From positions 1 to 6,285 of the forward strand of contig CALFOF010000014.1 in assembly GCA_937919075.1 (NCBI GenBank): 6,285 bases of DNA, in the 5' to 3' direction. A program made the position numbers and the translations under genes. The DNA comes from an uncultured Cyanobium sp. GTDB lineage: Bacteria; Cyanobacteriota; Cyanobacteriia; PCC-6307; Cyanobiaceae. Under the pieces are notes generated by a model. That model saw nothing but the letters and a program-made list of their open reading frames with translations. It was not told the origin of the DNA and made no database searches. Below, in pieces: positions 1 to 6,068 of this stretch (position 1 is the first letter of the stretch; each line of letters begins with the position of its first letter).

Positions 1-1077
1 CATCACCTGCAGCTCAAGGCCATTCGCGGCCTCAAGGCGATCTGGATAGAGGCGGATCAAACCTTTCCGCCCCCCTACCGCAATCCGGCCGATCTGCTCT
101 TGCATGGCGTCAGGCATCTGGTGGCCGCTGGTTTTCCGCTGCACCGCATTGCCTTGGCATTGGTGCCGATCGAAACCGGCCAGGGTGGCATTCAGTATTG
201 GTGGGATGTGGAGAACCCTGAGGAGGTTCACTCCTTCTTCCTGGGCAGTGAGTTCTTTGCTGGTATGGATCACCGCACCAGCATTCTGCATGCTGTGTGT
301 GAAGGCAAAGTGCCTAAGCGCCTGCGTCTTGAGCATCTCAAGTCCGAGAATATACCTTATGTACTAGCCAGGGATATGTGCCGTGAACGGTATGCTGACT
401 GCCTGGCTGTACCGCTGGGAAGTGATGGAAACCACGAGTTGATTCTCGAGATGGCCATGCAACGGCCTGGTGGGTTTCTGTTGTGGGAACTGGCGGCGCT
501 TAACCGCCTTGTTGTTGCCATGGTTCCTACTATTATGGCCTGCGTTGGTCATGAAGGCCGTCAATGGGGGTGGCGAGATCCGCTCACGGCGCTTTCTAAT
601 CGAGGCAGCTTTGAGCAGCAACTTAATGAACAGATTGCTTTGTCACGGGTCACGGGAGACCCGTTCTCTCTGGTGGTTCTGGATCTCGATGATTTTGGCG
701 CCTATAACGACACTTTCGGCCACTTCTGTGCCGACGACTGCTTGCAGGCCATCGCTCGTCTGCTCACGCGGCGGCTGGGTGCAGATAATCCCTTGGTGGC
801 GCGCGTCGGTGCCGATGCCTTCGCCATGCTGCTGCCGTCAGTCACCGGGGGCGAAACGGATCGGCTCGCCGCAGAGCTGGTGGCGGAGATCCACGGCCTG
901 AGGATTGCCCACCCCGCCGCTGCTGATCCCTTCATGAGCGCCAGCGTGGGTATCGAAACCCATTGGCCGCTGCTGGAGCGCGCGGATGCTCAGGCCACCG
1001 AAGTGCTGGCCCGCGCTGAGAACGCCCTGAACCGTGCCCGTCAGGCGAAGCGTTCGTGCCAGTTGGTGCTGCATTGA
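1..1077 (+). CDS. Sensor-GGDEF signalling protein with degenerate GADAF signature, 5' partial
   Basis: The frame is open from base 1 to TGA 1075-1077 (358 codons). There is no ATG or GTG start near the left edge, so the true start probably lies upstream; TTG at 100 is only a fallback. Window residues 34-180 resemble, from memory, the N-terminal domain found before many class III adenylate/guanylate cyclase domains (AAGFPLHRIALAL early, a late RPGGF..WELAAL block). A GGDEF domain follows: DPLTALSNR at about 193, DLDDF at 228, ND at 236-237, and GADAF at 270-274 (bases 808-822) where GG(D/E)EF is expected. The metal-site Asp and the third signature residue are kept, but the second Gly and the following Glu are both Ala. 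No RxxD inhibitory site precedes the signature. I infer a cytoplasmic c-di-GMP-type protein with weak or no cyclase activity, perhaps a GTP or ligand sensor. Bases ~180-720 have lower GC than the rest. Confidence 0.85.
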   Translation, partial: HHLQLKAIRGLKAIWIEADQTFPPPYRNPADLLLHGVRHLVAAGFPLHRIALALVPIETGQGGIQYWWDVENPEEVHSFFLGSEFFAGMDHRTSILHAVCEGKVPKRLRLEHLKSENIPYVLARDMCRERYADCLAVPLGSDGNHELILEMAMQRPGGFLLWELAALNRLVVAMVPTIMACVGHEGRQWGWRDPLTALSNRGSFEQQLNEQIALSRVTGDPFSLVVLDLDDFGAYNDTFGHFCADDCLQAIARLLTRRLGADNPLVARVGADAFAMLLPSVTGGETDRLAAELVAEIHGLRIAHPAAADPFMSASVGIETHWPLLERADAQATEVLARAENALNRARQAKRSCQLVLH

Positions 1078-1078
1078 T

Positions 1079-1095
1079 GGGCTCGGGCCCGTTTT
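1079..1095 (+). terminator. Weak terminator-like hairpin between convergent genes
   Basis: Two bases after the GGDEF gene stop, GGGC (1079-1082) and GCCC (1087-1090) can pair around a TCGG loop. GTTTT follows at 1091-1095. The stem is only 4 bp, 5 with a T-G pair, and the T-run is short, so this is a marginal Rho-independent terminator for the plus-strand gene. The minus strand has no T-run here, so it would not serve lipA. Confidence 0.3.
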
Positions 1096-1112
1096 CGGCC
1101 TGGCCTGCTCGC

Positions 1113-2021
1113 TCAATCGGCGGCGTGGTAGCTGCTGCGCACCAGGGGGCCGCTGCGCACCTGGGCGAAGCCCAGCTCTGTGGCGATCGCCCCCAGCCGC
1201 TCAAACTCCGCCGGTGCCCAGTAGTGCGCCACCGGCAGGTGGGCCAAGGAAGGGCGCAGATACTGTCCCAGGGTCAGGCGCTGACAGCCCACAGCCCTGA
1301 GGTCGTGGAGCGTGGCCACCACTTCCTCGCTGGTTTCGCCCAGCCCCAGCATCAGCCCTGATTTGGTGGGGATGTGTGGCGCCAGCTCCCGCGCCGCCGC
1401 CAGCAGGTTCAATGAGCGGACATAGGTGGCCCCGCGCCGCACCTCCCCCTGCAACCGCTCCACCGTCTCGAGGTTGTGGTTGAAGCAGACGGGGCCGGCG
1501 CCCAGCACCTGCCGCAGGCGGTGCCGCTGGGCGGCCTGGCCGTCTGCCTCCTGCCGGTGCCCGCCCCAGAAATCGGGTGTGAGCACTTCGATCGCGATCA
1601 CTGGGTTGCGACGCCGGATCGCTGCCATGGTGCTGGTGAACAGGGATGCGCCGTGATCGGCCTGGTCGTCGCGGGCCACGGCGGTGAGCACCACGTAGCG
1701 CAGGCCCATGCGCTCCACTGCGTGGGCCACCCGCTCGGCTTCGGCCGGATCGATCGGCCGGGGCGCCTGGCCTTTCTCCACCTGGCAGAAGGCGCAGCTG
1801 CGGGTGCAGATCGGGCCCCCCAGCAGAAAGGTGGCTGTTCCTGCTGCATAACACTCGCCCCGGTTGGGGCAGCGCCCCTCCTCGCAGATCGTGTGCAGTC
1901 GCTCCTGCTTCACCACCGCCTGCACCCGCTCCAGTTCGGAGGCGTTGCCCAACGGGCGCCGCAGCCAGGCGGGCAGCCGCTCGGCCGGTGGGATGGCGCT
2001 GTAACGGCTGCGGGAACCCAT
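1113..2021 (-). CDS. lipA: Lipoyl synthase (radical SAM)
   Basis: LipA inserts two sulfur atoms into protein-bound octanoyl groups to make the lipoyl cofactor of 2-oxoacid dehydrogenases and the glycine cleavage H protein. The 302-residue product carries both iron-sulfur cluster motifs. The auxiliary CX4CX5C is at C46, C51 and C57 ([12 protein letters not shown]), and the radical SAM CX3CX2C is at C72, C76 and C79 (CTRSCAFC). Family blocks FNHNLETV (180-187), GLGETSEE (226-233) and QYLRPS (253-258) follow. The C-terminal RSSYHA (295-300) supplies the serine that ligates the auxiliary cluster (S297 by alignment with E. coli S308). The frame stays open upstream to 2156, but that extension overlaps recR and matches no LipA, so I chose ATG 2021. 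No strong ribosome site precedes it. The gene lies 49 bp after recR on the same strand, so co-transcription is likely. Length and motifs are complete. Confidence 0.97.
   Translation of the reverse strand: MGSRSRYSAIPPAERLPAWLRRPLGNASELERVQAVVKQERLHTICEEGRCPNRGECYAAGTATFLLGGPICTRSCAFCQVEKGQAPRPIDPAEAERVAHAVERMGLRYVVLTAVARDDQADHGASLFTSTMAAIRRRNPVIAIEVLTPDFWGGHRQEADGQAAQRHRLRQVLGAGPVCFNHNLETVERLQGEVRRGATYVRSLNLLAAARELAPHIPTKSGLMLGLGETSEEVVATLHDLRAVGCQRLTLGQYLRPSLAHLPVAHYWAPAEFERLGAIATELGFAQVRSGPLVRSSYHAAD
1183..1190. other. HIP1 palindrome GCGATCGC
   Basis: GCGATCGC, extended to GGCGATCGCC at 1182-1191, lies inside lipA. This octamer (HIP1) is over-represented in many cyanobacterial genomes, so it fits the proposed lineage, but one site proves little. 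Confidence 0.6.
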
Positions 2022-2053
2022 GGCGCTCAGGCTATCGAGCGCGGTGCGTCCAG

Positions 2054-2096
2054 CCGCCGCCGGCCTTCCATCACTCCATCCGCCGCCGGCCTTCCA
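2054..2096. repeat. 17-bp direct repeat, 26-bp period, at recR end
   Basis: Bases 2054-2070 and 2080-2096 are identical over 17 bp (CCGCCGCCGGCCTTCCA) with a 9-bp spacer. On the minus strand the upstream copy encodes the last recR codons (EGRRR). The spacer holds ATG GAG and the TGA stop, and the second copy lies in the recR-lipA leader. It looks like a short tandem duplication. Confidence 0.9.
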
Positions 2097-2670
2097 ACGC
2101 CCGGGCCAGGGTGACCTCATCGGCATAGTCCAGTTCGCTGCCGACCGGCAGGCCATAAGCGATCCGGCTCACGCTGGTGAAGGGGCGCAGCAGCCGGGCC
2201 AGATACAGGCTGGTGGTGTCCCCCTCCACGCTCGGTGTCAGCGCCAGGATCACTTCGCTGACGCCTTCCTGATCCACCCGGTTCACCAGCGGCTGCACAT
2301 GGAGCAACTCCGGCCCGATGCCATCCATCGGTGAGATCAAACCACCAAGCACGTGGTAGCTGCCCTTGTATTCGCGGGTGCGCTCGATCGCCAGCAGATC
2401 GCGGGAATCGGCCACCACGCACAGCAGCCCGCTCTGGCGCTCCGGCTGGCGGCAGATCTCGCAGAGCGGTTCAGCCGAGAGGTGGAAGCACCGCTGGCAC
2501 TGTCCCACCTGGCTGCGGGCGGCGAGCAGGGCATCGGCGAAGGCGCGGATCTGTTCTTCCGGTTGGCGCAGCAGATGCAAGGCCAGACGCTGGGCGGTGC
2601 GGGGGCCGATGCCCGGCAGGCGCTCAAACTGATCGATCAGCCTGGCCAGTGGACGGGTGAAGCCGCTCAG
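2071..2670 (-). CDS. recR: Recombination mediator RecR, apparent CTG start
   Basis: RecR works with RecF and RecO to load RecA onto single-stranded DNA at gaps. From CTG 2670 the product is 199 residues, the usual family size. The order is: N-terminal [20 protein letters not shown] with the helix-hairpin-helix (about 8-34); a C4 zinc finger CX2C-X8-CX2C (C58, C61, C70, C73); a Toprim domain starting near [12 protein letters not shown]; and a conserved C-terminal part with SYHVLGG, PLVNR and [11 protein letters not shown]. The first ATG in frame (2580) would start at residue 31 and remove most of the helix-hairpin-helix, so it is unlikely to be the real start. Upstream of it there is no ATG, GTG or TTG before the stop at 2697-2695. 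CTG 2670 gives SGFTRPL, which matches relatives as I remember them; ATT 2694 is the other option. Product call is certain; the start is not. Confidence 0.95.
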   Translation of the reverse strand: MSGFTRPLARLIDQFERLPGIGPRTAQRLALHLLRQPEEQIRAFADALLAARSQVGQCQRCFHLSAEPLCEICRQPERQSGLLCVVADSRDLLAIERTREYKGSYHVLGGLISPMDGIGPELLHVQPLVNRVDQEGVSEVILALTPSVEGDTTSLYLARLLRPFTSVSRIAYGLPVGSELDYADEVTLARALEGRRRME

Positions 2671-2775
2671 TGAACTGACGCGAAGATCCCAAATCTAAAG
2701 ACGCTGCCAACAGTCCCCCGCCTGCCGGCCGACAGAATGGCGCCGGTGCTCCCCCCTTCCGCCGCCCTTTCCGCC
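2671..2775. promoter_or_regulatory. Divergent intergenic region, recR / psbP-like gene
   Basis: About 105 bp separate the recR CTG (2670) from the chosen psbP start (2776), and any promoters for both units must sit here. The only AT-rich patch is around 2690-2699 (CAAATCTAAA). Read on the minus strand it offers TAGATT (2697-2692) as a possible -10 about 25 bp before the recR start. No convincing -35 element, SD motif for psbP or operator palindrome is visible. The placement is an inference from gene orientation. Confidence 0.35.
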
Positions 2776-3360
2776 ATGCCTCTCCGCTCTTTCCAGCCGG
2801 ATGCCCGGCCCTGGCTCAACCGCCTGCTGGCCGTGCTGCTCGGGGCTCTGATCGCCGCTGGTGGGCTGGCGGGCTGCAGTGCCGCGGCCGCTGGGCTGAA
2901 CGCCTTCCAGAGCCCTGATGGCCGTTATGCCTTCCTGTACCCCACCGGCTGGACGCGCGTGGTGGTGAGCGATGGCCCCCAGGTGGTGTTCCATGACCTG
3001 ATCAACAGCGATGAAACGCTCAGCCTGGTGATTTCTGATGTGAACCCCACCAACGACCTCAGCGACCTCGGCAGCGCTGTGGCGGTGGGCGAGAAGCTGC
3101 GGCGCGTGGTGATCGCGCCGGCGGGCAGCGGCCGTGAAGCGGAGCTGGTGGAGGCGGTGGAGCGCCAGGACGGCACCCACACCTTCTACGACCTGGAGTA
3201 CGCGGTGCACCTGGCGGACCGCGACCGCCATGAACTGGCCACCGTGGTGGCCGACCGGGGCCGGCTGTACACCCTGGCGGTGAGCACCAACGAGGCTCGC
3301 TGGGGCAAGGTCAAGGAGCTCTTCCACAACGTGATCACCTCCTTCACCCTGCAGATCTGA
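2776..3360 (+). CDS. psbP: PsbP-family photosystem II lipoprotein (CyanoP-like)
   Basis: The product is a 194-residue lipoprotein of the PsbP family, which acts on the lumenal side of photosystem II and is linked to its assembly and stability in cyanobacteria. A positively charged N-region (R4, R11, R16) is followed by a hydrophobic stretch (about 17-33) and the lipobox LAGC, giving a lipidated C34. The mature domain begins LNAFQSPDGRYAFLYPTGW, the PsbP hallmark. It continues with VVFHDLINSDETLSLVIS, HTFYDLEYAVH and RHELATVV, and ends VITSFTLQI. ATG 2737 would add 13 uncharged residues (MAPVLPPSAALSA). I prefer ATG 2776 because the signal peptide then begins normally, though neither start has a clear Shine-Dalgarno. 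The oxidoreductase follows after 21 bp, suggesting co-transcription. Family call is firm; the start is less so. Confidence 0.92.
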   Translation: MPLRSFQPDARPWLNRLLAVLLGALIAAGGLAGCSAAAAGLNAFQSPDGRYAFLYPTGWTRVVVSDGPQVVFHDLINSDETLSLVISDVNPTNDLSDLGSAVAVGEKLRRVVIAPAGSGREAELVEAVERQDGTHTFYDLEYAVHLADRDRHELATVVADRGRLYTLAVSTNEARWGKVKELFHNVITSFTLQI

Positions 3361-3367
3361 GGCCATC

Positions 3368-3373
3368 GGGGAG
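3368..3373 (+). promoter_or_regulatory. Ribosome binding site supporting start 3382
   Basis: GGGGAG lies in the 21-bp gap after the psbP-like gene, with 8 bases before ATG 3382. It favours that start over the in-frame ATG at 3400, which has only a weaker AGGTG upstream inside the coding region. It is one of few recognisable Shine-Dalgarno motifs in the window. Confidence 0.5.
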
Positions 3374-3381
3374 CGAAGGCC

Positions 3382-4626
3382 ATGCAGGTGACTGGGGCCA
3401 TGCAAGGTGATTGGGCCTTGCGCCGTTCTGAATCCACCGATCGAGTGGTGGTGATCGGTGCGGGATTGGCCGGTGGCCTGCTCGCCCTAGAACTCGCGGA
3501 CCTCGGTCTGCCGGTGACCGTGGTGGATGGGGCCGGCCCCGGCGCCACACCGCTCAGCTACGGCGGCATCCCCTGGTGGGCCGGACCCCCGGGCCAGCTC
3601 GACAGCTGGATGGCCGCCGCTCCGTCTCACTGGCGCCGCTTGGAGGCGCGCCATGGACCCCTGGGCCTGAGTTCCTGCGCGCTGGTGCTGCATTGGCCCG
3701 CCGCCGCTGACGCCGCCGCGCGGCAACGGCAGCAGGGGGTGCTTCAGCAGGTGGAGGGCCTGGCCCGCCGGCACCTCGGGGCCGATCAGTTGCAGCACGG
3801 CCCACCGCTCGTGGGCGCGGCTGGTCCAGCGGCTGCGGCCGCCAGCGGCGCAGGCGGCACCCTGCGTCTCAGCTACGCCAGGGTCGATCCGGGCCTGCTG
3901 GCTGCTGCCCTGCCCGGGGCGTTGCGCGCCGCCGGGGTGCGGCTGCTCCGCCAGCAGGTGGCGGCGATCGAGCCCACGCGCTCCGGCTGGCACCTGCGCC
4001 TGGCAGCGGGCACGGGGGGTGGGGGCGACACCTTGCCGTTCCGGCAGGTGGTGCTGGCTGCCGGAGCTGGCTGCCGCGCGCTCTGGCCGTTGTTGCCGCA
4101 GCGCTTGCGGGTCAGCTGGGCCGGAGCACTCCTGGTGGATCGCCTGCCGCTGGCACTGCCCTTTGGCGACGCCATCGTGATGCCATTGCTGGGCCAGCGG
4201 CAGGGACTGGAAGCCCGCTCCGCCCAGCTGGCGGCGCCTGAGCTGATCGTGGATGTGGGCTGGGCGCCGAGCGGCTCCGGCTGGCTGCTGGGCCAGACTT
4301 CACTGGTGCGCGCCGACCCGGGCCAGGGTCCGCCCCCCGACCCCCACCACACCGAAGCGTGTCTGCGCCAGGCGCTCGCCGGGCTGCTGCCGCAATTGGC
4401 GGAGCTGCCGGGTCGCTTCGTTCAGGTGCCGGTGAGCTTCACGCATCCAGGCCTGCCGCTGGTGGGAGCGGTGCCAGGCGCCCCTGGGTTGTGGGTGTTC
4501 GCCGGCTTCGGCGGGCCTTTTGCGCTGGTGCCGGCCCTGGTCCCTCTGCTGGCGGCCGCGATCGCCGGTGATCCTGCGGCCCTGGTCGCGCTGCCCGGCG
4601 CCGCCCCCGGGGTGGGCGGGGGCTGA
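3382..4626 (+). CDS. FAD-dependent DAO-family oxidoreductase
   Basis: This 414-residue protein belongs to the FAD-dependent oxidoreductase (DAO, glycine/D-amino-acid oxidase-like) superfamily, which oxidises amines such as amino acids. A Rossmann nucleotide-binding motif opens it: VVVIGAGLAGG (G26, G28, G31) ending in VTVVD (D49), the ribose-binding acidic residue. The middle has RVDPGLLAAALPGALRAAGV, then QVVLAAGAGCRALWPLLP, the typical second FAD-contact segment. Near the end, PLVGAVPGAPGLWVFAGFGG resembles the C-terminal FAD-binding block. There is no signal peptide or membrane segment, so it should be cytoplasmic. A run of Ala and Gly (about 144-160) and a GGGG loop look like GC-driven expansions. 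The substrate cannot be told. It sits between the psbP-like gene and the HlyD gene, both on the same strand; whether it serves either is unknown. ATG 3400 is a possible alternative start. Confidence 0.85.
   Translation: MQVTGAMQGDWALRRSESTDRVVVIGAGLAGGLLALELADLGLPVTVVDGAGPGATPLSYGGIPWWAGPPGQLDSWMAAAPSHWRRLEARHGPLGLSSCALVLHWPAAADAAARQRQQGVLQQVEGLARRHLGADQLQHGPPLVGAAGPAAAAASGAGGTLRLSYARVDPGLLAAALPGALRAAGVRLLRQQVAAIEPTRSGWHLRLAAGTGGGGDTLPFRQVVLAAGAGCRALWPLLPQRLRVSWAGALLVDRLPLALPFGDAIVMPLLGQRQGLEARSAQLAAPELIVDVGWAPSGSGWLLGQTSLVRADPGQGPPPDPHHTEACLRQALAGLLPQLAELPGRFVQVPVSFTHPGLPLVGAVPGAPGLWVFAGFGGPFALVPALVPLLAAAIAGDPAALVALPGAAPGVGGG
4558..4565. other. HIP1 palindrome GCGATCGC
   Basis: A second exact GCGATCGC lies near the 3' end of the oxidoreductase gene. 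Two copies in 6.3 kb is above chance for this composition but a small number. Confidence 0.6.
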
Positions 4627-4658
4627 CAGAAACCCCGTGACCCTCCAAGCTGGCGGCC

Positions 4659-6068
4659 ATGCACCTGCTGCGGCCTGATCACTGGAAGCGGATGCCACCG
4701 CGGCGGAAGGTGGCGTGGTGTCTTGGTGGCGTGGTCGGTGCGGTGGGGCTCTGGGCCTGCTTCTGGCGCGTGCCCACCGAGGTGATGGGCAAGGGGGTGC
4801 TGCTGCTGCCCGGCAGTGCCGGCCTGATCGACGCCCGCGCTGGCGGCCAGGTGCGGCGCCTGCCTGTGGCCGTGGGCGATCGGGTGCGACGCGGTCAGGT
4901 GCTGGTGGAGCTCTATCTTCCGGTGCTGGAGCGGGAGATCGAGCAGCAGCGGGCCAACCTGCGGGAGCTGGAACGTCAGAACGACCAGCTCACCGCCCGC
5001 GACGACCAACGCCTCGCCACCGAACGGCAGGCGCTTGCCACTGCCCTTGCCAAGCTGGGTGCTGACCGCAGCCGCTTCGGTGCCCTCAAGAGCACCTACG
5101 CCGCCAAGCTCAACCAGCTGGAGTGGCTGAGCCAACGGGAGGTGGTGGCGCCGCTCTCCTCCGAGGTGGTGATGGTGGAGCAGGGCCTCACCGCCACGGC
5201 CGTGAACCTCGATCAGGTGGCGATTGAAGAACGGAACCTGCTCACCGCCTTTCAGCAGGTGAAGCTCGAGCTGGAGACGGCGGCGCTGCAGCGGCGTTTT
5301 CGGATCGATGATCTGCGCCGTCAGCTGCTTGTCAGTGAGGCGCAGCTGGCCTTCAATGGCCGCCTGCACGCCGATCGTGATGGGGAGGTGCTGGATCTGC
5401 AGGTGATCCCCGGGCAGACCGTGGCCGTGGGCCAGCGGCTGGGCACGATCGGCCGTGGGGGCGGATCGCAGCCACTGATCGCCGTGGCCTATTTCCCCCC
5501 CGCCGATGCCCGCCGCCTGCGCCTCGGTCTGCCGGTGGAGATCGTGCCCGACTGGGATCAGCGCAGCCGCTTCGGCGGCATTGTGGGCCGGGTCCGGCAG
5601 GTCAATGTGCTGCCCGCCACCGAGGAGGACATCTCCACCACGATCGGCAATCCCCAGCTGGCCCGCTCGCTGGTGGAAGGCGGGCCGGTGATGCGCGCCG
5701 AAATCAGCCTGGAGCGTGACCCCGCCAGCCTCGATGGCTTCCGCTGGACCCTCTCGCGGGGCAGCAGCGTGTTCCCGGTGCGGGAAGGTCTCACCGTCAC
5801 GGGCCATGCCTACGTGGAATGGCGCACCCCGATCTCCTATCTGCTGCCCGGCCTGCGCTCGCTCACCGGCGGCTTCCGCACCCTCGGCTTCGATCGCCGC
5901 TGGGATGGTGGCGAACTCCGCCAGAGCGACCAACCGCTTCAGAAAGCGCCACCGGCCGCTCCGGCCACCAGCCCCAGCTCCTCAGCCCGCCCCAGCCCCC
6001 GCCCCAGCCCCAGCTCCGCCGGCAGCCCTGGCTCTGCGGCCAACCCCACCGCGGGGGCGCGGCCATGA
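4659..6068 (+). CDS. HlyD/MFP secretion subunit, NHLM bacteriocin-export type
   Basis: The protein is a periplasmic adaptor (membrane fusion) subunit that would link an inner-membrane ABC peptide exporter to an outer-membrane channel. Its 469 residues comprise a short basic cytoplasmic start, one membrane helix (about 18-36), the first lipoyl half (about 45-85, GDRVRRGQVLVEL), a long coiled-coil hairpin (about 85-230), the second lipoyl half (about 233-265, DGEVLDLQVIPGQTV) and a beta-barrel part (about 272-325). The block at 327-402 (STTIGNPQLARSLVEGG, LERDPASLDGFRW, EWRTPISYLLPGLR) matches what I remember of the NHLM bacteriocin system secretion protein. A Pro/Ser/Ala-rich tail (about 429-466) follows. 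The gene starts 32 bp after the oxidoreductase, has no clear SD, and ends overlapping the next ORF. HlyD class is firm; the NHLM assignment is from memory. Confidence 0.88.
   Translation: MHLLRPDHWKRMPPRRKVAWCLGGVVGAVGLWACFWRVPTEVMGKGVLLLPGSAGLIDARAGGQVRRLPVAVGDRVRRGQVLVELYLPVLEREIEQQRANLRELERQNDQLTARDDQRLATERQALATALAKLGADRSRFGALKSTYAAKLNQLEWLSQREVVAPLSSEVVMVEQGLTATAVNLDQVAIEERNLLTAFQQVKLELETAALQRRFRIDDLRRQLLVSEAQLAFNGRLHADRDGEVLDLQVIPGQTVAVGQRLGTIGRGGGSQPLIAVAYFPPADARRLRLGLPVEIVPDWDQRSRFGGIVGRVRQVNVLPATEEDISTTIGNPQLARSLVEGGPVMRAEISLERDPASLDGFRWTLSRGSSVFPVREGLTVTGHAYVEWRTPISYLLPGLRSLTGGFRTLGFDRRWDGGELRQSDQPLQKAPPAAPATSPSSSARPSPRPSPSSAGSPGSAANPTAGARP
5971..6014 (+). repeat. Low-complexity GCCCCAGC repeats in HlyD tail
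   Basis: GCCCCAGC or a close variant recurs at 5971-5978, 5989-5996, 6001-6008 and 6007-6014. It encodes Ser/Pro/Ala/Arg runs in the disordered C-terminal tail of the HlyD protein. Such C-rich tracts are prone to slippage, so the tail length may vary between strains and is a place to suspect sequencing error. Confidence 0.7.

Noticed and set aside
100..102. TTG as the start of the GGDEF protein
   Set aside because: The frame is open to base 1 and the residues before TTG look like domain sequence, so the gene probably starts upstream of the window.
1078..1112. Terminator for lipA in the convergent gap
   Set aside because: The minus strand has GGCC pairs but no T-run after them.
1588..1602. 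Overlapping CGATCGCGATC palindromes as a protein-binding site
   Set aside because: They lie inside lipA codons; GATCG motifs are frequent throughout this window.
1476..2114. 212-codon plus-strand frame
   Set aside because: It is antisense to lipA and the recR end, and its composition is that of a shadow frame.
2022..2156. 45-codon N-terminal extension of LipA
   Set aside because: It overlaps the recR 3' end and resembles no LipA; the family N-terminus begins at ATG 2021.
2695..3405. 236-codon minus-strand frame
   Set aside because: It covers the psbP-like gene in antisense and has no family features; the plus-strand reading has a lipobox and PsbP motifs.
4422..5933. 503-codon open frame on the minus strand
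   Set aside because: It lies opposite the HlyD gene, whose domains are clear. Its product is His/Gly/Ala-rich with no recognisable motif, as expected of antisense frames in GC-rich DNA.
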